Positions 1-9,283 of a DNA stretch of 64,000 nucleotides are shown here, in pieces. A program made the position numbers and the translations under genes. Every line of letters starts with the position of its first letter. The first letter of the stretch is position 1. The notes under the pieces were generated by a model that saw nothing but the letters and a program-made list of their open reading frames with translations, did no database searches and had not been told where the DNA came from. The DNA is from Symbiodinium natans (taxonomy: Eukaryota; Sar; Dinophyceae; Suessiales; Symbiodiniaceae), in NCBI GenBank assembly GCA_905221605.1, contig CAJNDS010002065.1, positions 504,501-568,500 of the forward strand, written 5' to 3'.

Positions 1-311
1 CCCTCCTTGAACCCTGAACCCTAAACCATGAACCATCCCCCAAACCTGCCGCCCAACGAATTGGGGCTTCAGGTTTTTTGAGCAGGGTTTTTGGGGTTTG
101 GAGTAAAGGGTTTAGGGTTCAGGGTTTGAGGGTTTTGGGGTTTGGGGCCATAAAAAGACCCAAGAACCCAAGAACCCAAAGCCCTAAACCCCAAACCCCA
201 AACCCTAAAATCTACTCCCTAAACCCCAAACCCCAAACCCTAAACCCCAAGCCCCAAACCCTACACCCAACCCCCCCGACCCCAAAACCCAAACCCTAAA
301 CCCTAAACCCA

Positions 312-392
312 AACCCCCCAGCCGCTCAGGGCGAGCCCACAGGTCGTCGGAGTCAGCGCATCGTCCACGCGAGGGTGGCTCGCGAGTTGCCA
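312..392 (-). CDS. possible short exon, unknown product
   Basis: GC-rich island between a CCCTAAA array on the left and a TTTAGGG array on the right. The minus strand is open for about 25 codons with acidic and aromatic residues (it includes CADSDDLWARPERL). The plus strand is also open but gives an arginine/serine-rich peptide. No family is recognised. The call rests on composition and on the recurrent exon setting, so it is weak. Confidence 0.25.
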
Positions 393-410
393 AGGGGGGG
401 GGGGGGGTTA

Positions 411-935
411 AAAGGGAGTTTAGGGTTTGGGGTTTAGGGTTTAGGGTTCAGGGTTTGGGGGTTCAGGGGTTTTGGGGGGGGGGGGGGGGGGTTGGTGTTT
501 TAGGGGTTTTGGGGTGGAACTTTAGGGTTTGGAAAGGTTCGGCGTCTTAGGGGGTTTATGGAGGGGGTCTAGGGTTTGGGACTGTAGGGTTTAGAGGGTT
601 CGGGGTTTTAGGGCGTTTAGGGTTTAGGACCGTAGGGTTGGAACGGGTTCGGGGTGCTACAGTAGGGGGTTTAGGGGGGCTTAGGGGGTTTGGCGGGTTT
701 AGCGGGTTTAGGGGGTTTAGGACTTTAGGGTTTAGAGGGTTCGGGGATTTTATGAGGTTTAGGGTTTAGGGCTGTAGGGAGTTTCGGGGGTTTAGGGTTT
801 TGGACCTTTGGGTTCAGGATGTAGGTTTTCGGGTTTCGGGTCTTTTGGTGCTTCAGGGTTTAATGGATTTTCGGGTTCGGGGGTTAAAATGGGCCGAGGA
901 TTTACGGGCCAGGGTTACAGGGTCTAGAGTTTTAG
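411..935. repeat. degenerate TTTAGGG-derived sequence
   Basis: Roughly 500 bases of decayed G-rich telomere-like units (TTTAGGG, TTCGGGG, TTTAGGA) with poly-G runs near 400 and 475-491. I see no coding region here. Confidence 0.8.
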
Positions 936-937
936 GG

Positions 938-1140
938 CCCTAAACCCTAAGCCCTAAGTCCTAAGTCCTAAACCCTAAACCCTAAACCCTAAAACTCTGA
1001 ACCCTAAACCCTAACCCTAAACCCTAAACCCTAAACCCTAAACCCTAAACCCTAAACCCTAAACCCTAAACCCTAAACCCTAAACCCCAAACCCTAAACC
1101 CTAAACCCTAAACCCTAAGCCCTAACCCTAAACCCTAAAC
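938..1140. repeat. CCCTAAA telomere-like array
   Basis: About 28 copies of CCCTAAA with a few variants (CCCTAAG, CCCCAAA). It is interstitial, with non-telomeric DNA on both sides. Confidence 0.95.
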
Positions 1141-1299
1141 GTTAGGGTTTAGTGGCTCAGCGCTGCAGGGCATAAGGGCTCTAGGGTTTGCTTGTAGGGC
1201 TTTCGGGGCCTTCGGGGGGTTTATGGTTCAGGGTACAAGGATTAGGTTGTAGGAGCCAAAGCGGGTTTTGCAGGTGAACGGGGCTGTGGGGGGTTGAGG

Positions 1300-1412
1300 G
1301 TTTGGGTTTAGGGTTTAGGGTTTAGGGCTTAGGGTTTATAATAGGGCTTAGGGTTTAGGGTTTAGGGTTTAGGGCTTAGGGCTTCGGGTTTAGTTTAGGG
1401 TTTAGGGTTTAG
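1300..1412. repeat. TTTAGGG telomere-like array
   Basis: G-rich orientation with variants TTTAGGGCTTAGGG. It lies immediately upstream of the exon-like island at 1424. Confidence 0.9.
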
Positions 1413-1423
1413 GGTGGGCCTAG

Positions 1424-1509
1424 GGTCCTTGATCTTATTGGAAAGCCAGGAGTTCACCCCTGGCCACGCAGCAGATCAGGCCACGAGCCGCCCGAAGGGA
1501 TGAAGATGG
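1424..1509 (+). CDS. exon-like island ending at a telomeric donor
   Basis: Starts after an AG (GCCTAG) and stays open for 28 codons (begins VLDLIGKPGVHPWPRSRSGH, ends EGMKM). It is followed directly by GTTTAGGG, which supplies a GT donor. Leading phase is one base, trailing phase one base. The peptide is not recognisable. The array that follows would form the start of the intron. Confidence 0.4.
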
Positions 1510-1580
1510 GTTTAGGGTTTAGGGTTCAGGGTTCAGGGTTCAGGGTTTAGGGTTTAGGGTTTAGGGTTTAGGGTTTAGGG
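1510..1580. repeat. TTTAGGG array, candidate 5' part of an intron
   Basis: Ten units, some TTCAGGG. It begins GTTTAGGG exactly where the open frame of the preceding island ends. Confidence 0.8.
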
Positions 1581-1876
1581 GCTTGCTGTTTATGGGGTTC
1601 AGGATTTTAGGGTGTTGGGTGTGGGGGTTTGTAGGTTTTGTTTGGTTCCAGGGTTTTTTGGGTGTAGGGCTTAGGGTTACGATGGCTCTAGGGCGTTGGG
1701 GCTTGGAGTTTGCATAGGCCATTTAGGGGAATGTAAAGCTCCGGGCTTCAACCTACAGCAATGCTCATCCACGGGGCAGTTGCTGTTGAAATCTCCGTTG
1801 TAGGGGTTTGCAGCAGGGTGTTTGATGGTTTTGGGCTTGTAGGTTTCACGGTCTTTCACGCTTTCGGCCTTACGTT

Positions 1877-2000
1877 TACAGGGTGGGGCCCCCTAGTTAT
1901 AAGTAGAGTTATAAGGGCCCTAAATTGGGTTATAAGGACCCTAAGTTAGGTTATAAGTCCCTTAACTACAGTTAGTATAGTAAGGGGGCCCCACCCTGTA
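1877..2000. mobile_element. MITE-like palindromic element, TA-flanked
   Basis: An 18-bp perfect terminal inverted repeat: TACAGGGTGGGGCCCCCT at 1877-1894 matches its reverse complement at 1983-2000. The interior is AT-rich and itself partly palindromic (repeated TTATAAG). The outer TA could be a TA target duplication, as in Tc1/mariner-derived MITEs. There is no coding capacity. Confidence 0.75.
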
Positions 2001-2250
2001 GATGTCCATGGAGCATTGGCGCGCTTCAGGGTGCAGGGTGCTTTTGGGGCTTCTCTAATTGCTTCTGCGGGCTTGGGGGTTCGGGGGTTGCAGCCCCAAA
2101 GCCTAAACCCTGAACCCCATACTTCTCGGGTTCAGGGATTTAGGTATTCATAGCAGAAGCAGGGTGCCAGGGCCCAGAAATTCCGGAAAAATGGGCTTCG
2201 CGCCTATAAGACTGAGGCGCCCTGATTGAGTCTGGATTTCGACTTCAAAT

Positions 2251-2271
2251 CCGTGTCCGGTTTGGCTCGAT
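2251..2271 (+). other. possible relict dinoflagellate spliced-leader
   Basis: Matches the 21-nt DinoSL (CCGTAGCCATTTTGGCTCAAG, from memory of the conserved sequence) at 15 of 21 positions, including CCGT, CC and the 8-base block TTTGGCTC. It ends at the ATG at 2270 of a short open frame. Relict leaders upstream of starts are known in retroposed dinoflagellate genes. Chance similarity is not excluded. Confidence 0.35.
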
Positions 2272-2373
2272 GATCAGACCCCAACCGGCAGCAGATCTGT
2301 CTATGGGAGCCCAAAATCCCACCAATTCCCTCATCGCGCTGCGTTATTTGGAGGAGAACTACGGGGAAAGAAT
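2270..2373 (+). CDS. possible first exon, unknown product
   Basis: An ATG follows the possible relict spliced leader. The frame begins MIRPQPAADLSMGAQNPTNS and continues to about EENYGERM, where a palindromic GGGGGTACCCCC repeat begins. The formal ORF runs to 2464 but its second half is repeat sequence. No family is recognised. Confidence 0.35.
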
Positions 2374-2476
2374 GGGGGGTACCCCCTTTTATGCCCCGAA
2401 TAGAATTGCCTTAAAGGGGCCTGTAGCAAGGGTACCCCCTATTTTTTCGGAGACCCCCATCTGAAGTAGGGTTTAT

Positions 2477-2560
2477 GTTCCTTGCATCCCCAAAAGGACA
2501 CCCAATACACTCACCAATATGAAGAAAGGGAACCTTGTATACACTCACCAATATTCAAGA
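2477..2560. repeat. dispersed repeat, family H
   Basis: TTGCATCCCCAAAAGGACACCC followed by two copies of TACACTCACCAAT. A second copy lies at 42828-42902 with the same word order, so this is an interspersed repeat. Confidence 0.65.
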
Positions 2561-2634
2561 GGAACCTTACAAACAGGGCGTGAAATGGCGTAATGAAACG
2601 GCGCTGCTCCGCTCCGCTCCTCCATGCTCCGCAG

Positions 2635-2643
2635 CCCTAAACC

Positions 2644-2682
<39 letters not shown>

Positions 2683-2770
2683 ACCCTAAACCCTAAACCC
2701 TAAACCCTAAACCCTAAACCCTAAACCCTAAACCCTAAACCCTAAACCCTAAACCCTAAACCCTAATCCC
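2635..2770. repeat. CCCTCAA then CCCTAAA array
   Basis: Six CCCTCAA units give way abruptly to about 13 CCCTAAA units, showing local homogenisation of a variant heptamer. Confidence 0.9.
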
Positions 2771-3117
2771 AAACCCTTGCTCCGTTGCTCCGCGCCTTGG
2801 GGGGCCGGTGGTTCGCTGCTCCGCCAGCATCACGAGCATCGCCATCACCACCATCTTACTTGGCCAATAGTTGAACGGGTGTCCTGTTTTAGTAGGCAAA
2901 ATAAAGTTTAACCTTTTTCCCCTTGGTTATTGGAGAAGTAAGCCATCATCATCATCAACATTTCATTCGCGTCCGCTTTACGCCACCAAGTTTGATTTTA
3001 GGTACCCTAAACAAAAAGGACCCCCCCAACAGGACCACATTTTGGAGAAGTGGCCAACTGTACCTTGGGCCATGCCGTGCTCCATGACTTTGTACAGACC
3101 CAGCTGACAGCTGACAG

Positions 3118-3285
3118 GCATCTTGGAGGATGACCGAAGCCCGCAAAGAGCTGACCATGGCTGCTGAGCTGCCGCTGTGCTGCGCATCGCTCTTCCACAC
3201 CGCGGGCAGAAAGACTTTGCCTCCGGAGTGGCTGGCGCCACGAGTCGGAGTGCCAATCTACGATCTTTGGCAGAGGAGGGCTTAA
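3118..3285 (+). CDS. short terminal exon, unknown product
   Basis: After an AG (CTGACAG) the frame is open for 55 codons to a TAA at 3283-3285. It contains MTEARKELTMAAELPLCCAS and ends YDLWQRRA. An ATG at 3130 could be the true start of a 51-residue ORF. Composition is coding-like and unlike the surrounding repeats. A MITE-like repeat begins 11 bases after the stop. No homologue is recognised. Confidence 0.45.
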   Translation, partial: ASWRMTEARKELTMAAELPLCCASLFHTAGRKTLPPEWLAPRVGVPIYDLWQRRA

Positions 3286-3295
3286 ACCCTAGGAT

Positions 3296-3394
3296 GCCCA
3301 GTAGTACCCTTATTCCCTTTTTGGTAGGTTCAGGTTCCCTTATAAACCCCTTTAAACAAAAAAGGGCACCCTCTTTCATCCTAGGTTACTGGGC
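3296..3394. mobile_element. MITE-like element, family E
   Basis: Inverted ends GCCCAGTAG and TTACTGGGC enclose CCCTTTTTGG and CAAAAAAGGG arms. Related copies are at 30792-30902 and 40578-40665, with a partial one near 45150-45215. Confidence 0.65.
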
Positions 3395-4150
3395 AACCTG
3401 GAACCTTAAACCCTAAACCCTAAGCCCTGTACCCTGGCTCCCAGTAAATACAACCTTTCTGTTCACCTTCCTTGCCAAGAAGGATTCGGTTCGCTCATGA
3501 GCAAAACATTGCACCCGTTGTTGCCTAGTTTCCAGGGAACCGAGTTTTCCTTGAAACGCCTGACTGTATTGGATTCGTGGTAGGGAATCAGGGCATGAGG
3601 GACTACGTATGATCCCGTAATATAATCGGTATATTTAGGGGAGCTTTGAGTTGCCTCATACTTCTCTCATTCCTTTGCAAAGAACCAGGAAGTTTTGAAC
3701 CCGCCCCGGCTAGTAGACCCTGACTCGGATTTAATTAGGGCTTAGGACCTCCGTCTTCGGGTTGAGTTTGGGATTCAGGTTTAGGATTCAGGGTTTAGGG
3801 TTTACGAACCCTGGACCCTGAACCCTGAACCCTAAACCCTAAACCCTAAACCCTAAAAGCTTTCACGCCAGGGTCTTCTTCTGTGGCGAGGCCATTGGCG
3901 CGTCCGAGCCCTTGGGGAACCGGCCCTTAGGGTCTTGCGTGTTTAGGCGGCTGGGGTTTAGGGTTTAGGGGTTAGGGGTTTAGGGTTTAGGGTTCAGGGT
4001 TTAGAATTTAGGCCCCAGGGTTTATAGGGTTTGGGATGGCTTGGGGGGGGCGCTGTGGCGGTTTAGGGTTGATTTGGGTTTGATTTGGGCTTTAGGGTTT
4101 AGGGCTTTGCGGATGTGTGGGGCCACACCTGGAAGTGGTCACTTCTGCAG
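3297..4150. other. repeat-rich interval without a recognised gene
   Basis: After the MITE this holds CCCTAAA and TTTAGGG remnants (around 3405-3425, 3790-3860, 3955-4025) and unique DNA at 3430-3720 in which I find no convincing reading frame. Confidence 0.5.
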
Positions 4151-4155
4151 CTTAT

Positions 4156-4265
4156 ACATGGGTGGTTGTCAAATTTATGGTCCCTTTTTGGATCCCCATT
4201 ATAATACGGCACCTAATATTTAGGGTACCCAAAAAGGGACCATAATTTTGACAACCACCCACATG
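4156..4265. mobile_element. MITE-like palindrome, family C
   Basis: Long terminal inverted repeats of about 40 bp. The left arm starts ACATGGGTGGTTGTCAAA and the right arm is its near-exact complement ending TTGACAACCACCCACATG. The centre contains ATTATAATACGGC. A decayed relative is at 42335-42412. Confidence 0.75.
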
Positions 4266-4414
4266 GTTGTTCATTTCAGCTCTTGCCAAACCGAGTGTGT
4301 GTTGGGTGTAGGTAGATTTGGGGCTGAGAGGGTCCCAGCATTCACAATTCAAGTGTCGCTTACATTGACAACTGGCGGGCGGGGGGGTTATTAGCGGGAA
4401 GGAATAAGTACTCA

Positions 4415-4495
4415 ATGTCCGACTCCTCCTTTCTTGATGTGCAAAAATTCGTCCTGGGCCCTGGGCAGCCCTTCGCCTACGAAATTTGCGGAAGG
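4415..4495 (+). CDS. candidate first exon, unknown product
   Basis: ATG start followed by 27 codons (begins MSDSSFLDVQKFVLGPGQPF). It ends AGG|GTTTCGGG, so the donor GT is the first base pair of a variant telomere-like repeat. Phase 0. The longer ORF (to 4657) runs into CCCTAAA-like sequence and looks artefactual after the donor. No family is recognised. Confidence 0.45.
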
Positions 4496-4729
4496 GTTTC
4501 GGGTTCCGAAAACAACTCTAGCTACAAACCCGAAACCCGAAACCCTAAACCTTTACCCCATCAACCCCCCAAACACCACAAACTAAGTTCGGTGCCTGCG
4601 ATCTTTGGGACACACATGAAAAACACTGCCCCCCTTCTTTCCTTTCTTACAGGATAACCTTACTGGTTCTCAATAGGGAATGACTGAGGGAATTAGGTGC
4701 CTCATACAACCCCAGAAAGGGTAAATAAA

Positions 4730-5062
4730 GAAATACAGAAATGAATAAATGAATAAAGGAATAAATGAATAAATGAATAAAGGAATAGCTGAATAAATGA
4801 ATAAAGGAATAAATGAATAAATGAATACATGAATAAATGAATAAATCAATAAATGAATACATGAATAACTGAATAAATGAATAAAGGAAAAATGAATAAA
4901 TGAATAAATGAATAAATGAATAACTGAATAAATCAATAAATGAATAAATGAGTGGCTGAATAACTGAATAAATGAATAACTGAATAAATGAATAAATGGA
5001 AAAAAATGAATAAATGAAAAAATGAATACATAAGAGAATAAGTAAATAAACAAATAAATAAA
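4730..5062. repeat. ATGAATAA-type minisatellite
   Basis: About 40 imperfect copies of an 8-base unit (AATGAATA / GAATAAAG). The antisense frames are open only because the repeat lacks stops (tyrosine, serine, isoleucine and phenylalanine-rich), so no gene is called. Confidence 0.9.
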
Positions 5063-5069
5063 CAAATAT

Positions 5070-5131
5070 ACATATATATATATATATATATAGCCTTATA
5101 CAACCGTGAATTAGTATGTCCCCTGACGAGG

Positions 5132-5165
<34 letters not shown>

Positions 5166-5168
5166 TAC
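5070..5168. repeat. (AT)n microsatellite
   Basis: Two TA/AT dinucleotide blocks flank a short unique segment, followed by poly-C and poly-A tracts to 5197. Confidence 0.9.
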
Positions 5169-5218
5169 AACCCCCCCCCCCAAAAAAAAAAAAAAAAACA
5201 GAAAAACATTTCATCCTG

Positions 5219-5472
5219 AACCCTTACCCTAAACCCTAAATCCTAAACCCTAAACCCTCAACCCTAAACCCAAAACCCCTAACCCTAAAAAAGAACACCA
5301 GAAGTGAGGCTTAGCCCGCTGGGGGGAGAAGCCGGGAACGCTGGAGTCGAGGATGCCGCGAACCTCGCCCCGCGGACTTGAGAAGGGTTGAGGTTGAGGG
5401 GTTAGGGTTTAGGGTTTAGGGTTTAGGGTTTAGGGTTTAGGGTTTAGGGTTTAGGGTTTAGGGTTCAGGGTT
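5219..5472. repeat. CCCTAAA array - GC-rich island - TTTAGGG array
   Basis: C-rich array at 5219-5290, a GC-rich island at 5291-5395 and a G-rich array at 5403-5472. The island has the same setting as better-supported exons, but I could not pick one reading frame. Confidence 0.7.
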
Positions 5473-6355
5473 CCACCCTCCCACCCACCCCCCCCCCCTC
5501 CTGCCCTAAGCCTAAACCCACAACCCAAAAACCCAAAAAACCCTAAGCCCTAAACCCAAAGCCTAAACCCGAACAATGACACAGTCCCAGCGGCCTGATT
5601 CCTTAAACCTTGGTTTAGGGTTTCGGGACGCCTAAACCCCAAACCCCAAATTTTCGGATCCTATAGTGGGCTGTAAGACTTTAGGGTTAAGCCCTGAACA
5701 CCTTTTTTGGAATCCTGCAGTGGATTGGAAGAACTGAAGCGGAGGGCCCTCCACTACCACTCCCCCCCCTTTTTCACCTGCCGGCTGAAGCCACGGGTTT
5801 TCCAGCCAGATTCCGGGTTGCAGAAGGGGTCATGGTGCAGGGTTTAGGGTTGAGGTATTAGGATTTAGGGTTCAGGCTTCAGGATATCCTTTTCAACCAT
5901 AGAAACCCCTGTCCCTGCAACCTAAGACCTCTCAACCTAACCTGGGGGTCGAGATGAACCCTAAAAGGGTTTGTGGTTCACATGCCTTAATAGGAATAAA
6001 ACTAGTGTAGGGTATGTGACCCCAATTTTAGGGTTCATTTGGCCCCCAGGGAACCTGGCTCACCCCCCCCCCCTAGACCTCCAAACCCTTTGCCCTTAAC
6101 GTCTTGAACCCTTAGATTCCTGAGTCCGTAAATCCCTTGAACCCTCAAACCCCCGAACCGTCAGAAACCCTAAACCCTAAACCTTAAACCCTAAGCCCCC
6201 AAACCCGAATCTCTAAACCTTAAACCCCAAGCCCTAAACCCTAAACAAAAACCGTCCCTAGACCCTGTATAGACTCTATGCCACTCGATGGCTTGTAGAC
6301 TCTACCAGCAAACCCTAAACCCTAAGCCCTAAACCCTAAACCCTAAACCCTGAAC
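5473..6355. other. decayed telomere-like and MITE sequence
   Basis: Holds degenerate CCCTAAA units and, at 5950-6035, a MITE-like element with inverted ends ATGAACCCTAAAA and TTTTAGGGTTCAT (family F, relatives near 45890, 47757 and 48498). I see no gene. Confidence 0.55.
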
Positions 6356-6358
6356 AAG

Positions 6359-6593
6359 CCAAAGCCCCAGCCTTGAAAAGGCCCTGAGCTTCAAGCCCAA
6401 CCCTAAACCGCTTCGGGTTTAGGGTTTAGGGTTCAGGGTTTAGGGTTTAGGGTTTAGGGTTTAGGGTTTAGGGTTTAGGGTTTAGGGTAAGTTCAAGGCC
6501 TGGAAGATGGCACTGGTGCTCCTGTCCGGAGCCCCCCCGGCACTGCTCTACACGTTCCAGGCCTCGGGATCGAGGGGCTTGCGGGTCTTTCAG
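6359..6593 (+). CDS. two-exon gene fragment split by a telomeric intron
   Basis: Exon 6359-6416 follows AACAAG and reads one base plus 19 codons (QSPSLEKALSFKPNPKPLR), ending CGG. Exon 6486-6593 reads 36 codons starting GKFKAWKMALVLLSGAPPAL and ending at TTTCAG before GTGTTTG. Both borders of the intervening 69-bp array are phase 0. The second exon holds a hydrophobic stretch (MALVLLSGAPPALLYTF), possibly a membrane segment. Start and stop are not identified and the family is not recognised. The matched phase and the sustained coding-like composition are the evidence. Confidence 0.5.
6417..6485 (+). other. candidate intron made of TTTAGGG repeats (69 bp)
   Basis: Starts GTTTAGGG and ends TTTAG, nine heptamers plus six bases, one unit being TTCAGGG. 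Flanking frames are phase 0 on both sides. Unspliced, the first codons would be GTT TAG, a stop. Confidence 0.5.
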
Positions 6594-6599
6594 GTGTTT

Positions 6600-7135
6600 G
6601 TGAGGCTTTAGGGCTTAGGGTTTAGGATTTAGGGTTTAGGGTTTAGGGTTTAGGATTTAGGGTTTAGGATTTTTAGAGTTTAGGGCTTAGGGTTTAGGGT
6701 TTAGGATCCACGCCATCTTGTCCATGCTTCGTCCATGCTTCGGGGGTTCATGGCTGATGCCTCATGCGGTCTTCGAAGGGTCAACGGCCGCTCGCAAACC
6801 CTAAACCGTAAACCTTAAACCTTATAAACCCTAAGCCCTAAACCCTAAACCCTAAGCCCTGAACCCTAAACCCGAAACCCTAAACCCTAAACCCAACTCC
6901 CCAAACCCAGAACCCTAAACCCTACACATGTGCTGGCAGGAAAGATGCGCATTCTTGAAAGGTTTGGGGGCTTAGGCTTTCTTTCAGGTTGGGGATTGAA
7001 GGATCTATGGTCTTCTTATCTAGGGTTTGGGTTTCAAGCGTTTGGGGTTTAGGGTTTAGGGTTTAGGGTTTAGGGTTTAGGGTTTAGGGTTTAGGGTTTG
7101 GGTAGGGCTTTCGGGTCATGTTAGGGTTTGACCAG
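6600..7135. other. telomere-like arrays, no further gene seen
   Basis: TTTAGGG variants at 6605-6710, CCCTAAA at 6800-6930 and TTTAGGG at 7043-7100. Short unique pieces at 6715-6795 and 6930-7020 have no supported reading frame. Confidence 0.6.
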
Positions 7136-7319
7136 GAGTTGAGGAAGTCAGGGGTTTAGTGTCCAAGGCACGGGAGAGCCCCCCCTCTGGTTGGGTTTAG
7201 GGTTTAGGGTTTAGGGTTTAGGGTTTAGGGTTTAGGGTTTAGGGTTTAGGGTTTAGGGTGTTCCAAAGTGCCGCGGTCCCGACCCGCGCCAGGGAGTGGT
7301 GGCGGGTCGGGCCGCCTCG
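7136..7319 (+). CDS. two-exon gene fragment split by a telomeric intron
   Basis: Exon 7136-7194 follows ACCAG and reads two bases plus 19 codons (VEEVRGLVSKARESPPSGW). Exon 7257 onward reads GVPKCRGPDPRQGVVAGRAA. A GT at 7320 could end it, although the frame stays open to 7517. Borders of the 62-bp array between them are both phase 0. The far 3' part overlaps a segment repeated at about 7865 and 8160, so the exon end is uncertain. No family is recognised. Confidence 0.45.
7195..7256 (+). other. candidate intron made of TTTAGGG repeats (62 bp)
   Basis: Exactly G(TTTAGGG)8TTTAG, GT...AG bordered, phase 0 on both sides, with an in-frame TAG if retained. Confidence 0.55.
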
Positions 7320-7384
7320 GTGCAGCGGATCCCACCCCAACCACCCAAACTGTCGCCTTTTTCGGGTTTAGAGCGGTCTACCCC

Positions 7385-8320
7385 CCACCCCCCTATCAAG
7401 GGGGCTTTCACCTCCACTCTCCCCGATGGCCGGGATGGGACGTACTGCTGCTGTTGCTTGAGCCTACACTGTCCTGGATCCAAACTACTGTGTTTAAGAC
7501 ACCCTCAAGGCCACTAAGCCAGGGCAAGCCCCGTGTCGGTTTTTCCAGATGGAGGGAATGCGGCGGGGGCAGCCCTGGCAGGCGCAACCCTGGCACAAGT
7601 AGGCGACATGGTGCCGGTGAAGGGGGAGGGGGCGGGGGAAACCCTGGCAGGGACAACCCTCACAAGGGCAACCCTGCGGGGCAGACCTGGTGGGCAACCC
7701 TGGCGGGGGCAAAACCTGTCACCCTAGCGAGGGCAACCCGGAAAGTTGGAAAGGAATTTTGGGCGCAACTGGTAGGGCAACCACCCTGGCGGGGGGCAAC
7801 CCTGGCGGGGCAACCCTGACTGACGGGGGCCACCCAACCCTGGCACGGCGGGTGGGGGGGGGGTCCCTATCAAGGCTCAACTCTCCCGCATGGCCGGGAT
7901 GGTGCTGTTGCTTGAGCCTGCACTGTCCTGGATCCAAACTACTGTGTTTAAGACACCCTCAAGGCCAAGCTAAAGCCAGGGCAAGCCCCGTGTCGGTTTT
8001 TCCAACCCGAGCCATGAGATGGAGGGGCAACCCTGGCAGGCGCAACCCTGGCGGGGGCAACCCTGGCGAGGGCAACATTGCCGGCGCCCTGGCAGAATAA
8101 TAGAGTACTTTGGCAGCCGTCACAGAGAAGGTGCACAAGTAGGCCAAACCCTTCACAGCCCCCCTATCAAGGGGGCTTACACCTCGAGTCTCCCCGCTGG
8201 CCGGGGTGGGACATGTTGACTGCTGCTGTTGCTTGAGCCTATACACTTTCCTGGATCAACAGGGAGCGGGACAATCTGTTTCACCCATACTGTGTTTAAG
8301 ACACCCTCAAGCCCAATTCC
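7385..8320. repeat. three copies of a ~120-bp module
   Basis: Segments near 7385-7530, 7860-7975 and 8158-8315 share CCCTATCAAGG, TGCTGTTGCTTGAGCCT, TCCTGGATC and TGTTTAAGACACCCTCAAG in the same order. They are spaced about 477 and 297 bp apart within the GC-rich 15-bp satellite, so the satellite sits in a larger, irregular higher-order repeat. Confidence 0.75.
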
Positions 8321-8890
8321 GGACCCAAGCTCATTCATATGGCAGAATGGCGAGGGCCAAGCGCGGAAGGCCGGGCCACCCGCTGGTGCAAGGGCTTCTC
8401 TGGCCCAGCTTGGTCTTTGTTGACAGGACCTCCTATGCTGGGGTCGCGCGTCTTGGGCCCGGCCTCCCCACCGACCGGGGTCGCGCAAGGGCCGGCGACC
8501 CTGGCGGGGCGTGGCGGGGGCAACCCAGGCAATAGCAAGGGCAACGCAAGGGCAGCCCTGGCGGGGGCAACCCCGCTGGCGGGGGCAACCCCGGCACGGG
8601 CAAGGGCCCTTCCCGCATCTGGGGCCCATATGGCACAAGAAGCCCTGCTCGGCAACAAAACAACACTTCTCTATGAGGACGAGGCCGTCGCAGAGAAGGT
8701 GCACAATTCCTGAGTATAGGCGACGTGAGGAGGCGTGGAACCCTGACAGGGCAACCTGGCGAGGGCAATGTCACCCTGGCGGGGTCAACCCTGGCGGAAC
8801 CCTGCCAACCCTGGCGGGGGCAACGCTGGTGGGGGCCAGCCCTGGCGGGGGCAACCCTGGCAGGGGTAAAACTGGGCAACCCGGCGGGGT
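7560..8890. repeat. GC-rich 15-bp satellite, first block
   Basis: Imperfect copies of GCAACCCTGGCGGGG. Fifteen is a multiple of three and the unit lacks stops in most frames, so long five-residue-periodic ORFs appear on both strands (ATLAG, QPWRG, GNPGG; PPPGL and PARVA in antisense). I treat these as by-products of the repeat rather than genes. Confidence 0.85.
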
Positions 8891-8916
8891 TGCGAGAGAA
8901 ACCATCTACTGGACGT

Positions 8917-9283
8917 CTTAATTTAAAAATAGAATGACATTGAAAGACTTCTCATAAAGTAAAATAGGATGAAGATAGAAGTAAATAAGATAATGAATCC
9001 TGCATTTTTATTTGGTACAGCTTTTAACATAGCATATTGGCATAAGAAATACCATTCAGGTACGATATGTAAAGGAGTAAGTAATCCACATGCTTCTAAT
9101 GCATTATCTGGATGTGAGAAAAAAGAGAAGCCGAAATGAATTTGAAGAAGATATAGATAGAGAATTAATATCTTTCCATAGAAACCTTTACTAATAATGA
9201 AAGGAAAAAGGCTATTTTATTATTAGTGGGATTCCTTAAGGAATATTAGAAGACAGAAAATGTAGCTTAAAAATATGAAAAAT
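8917..9283 (-). pseudogene. cob: nuclear copy of mitochondrial cytochrome b (NUMT)
   Basis: A sharply AT-rich block inside the GC-rich satellite. On the minus strand, 9204 down to 8923 reads a C-terminal part of cytochrome b, including YLYLLQIHFGFSFFSHPDN and LTPLHIVPEWYF, the PEWY motif of the quinol oxidation site, then AMLKAVPNKNAGFIILF. It ends at a TAA (8925-8923). Upstream of 9204 the frame shifts by one base near a T-run: RNPTNNKIAF lies in another frame, and TAA codons block the first frame. The N-terminal half is absent. Cytochrome b belongs to mitochondrial complex III. This copy is truncated, frameshifted and embedded in nuclear repeats, so it is most likely a non-functional transfer. 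Confidence 0.85.

Noticed and set aside
4647-5214. Antisense ORFs rich in Y, I, F and S resembling membrane proteins
   Set aside because: Translation of the ATGAATAA minisatellite and AT repeat; the composition only mimics membrane segments.
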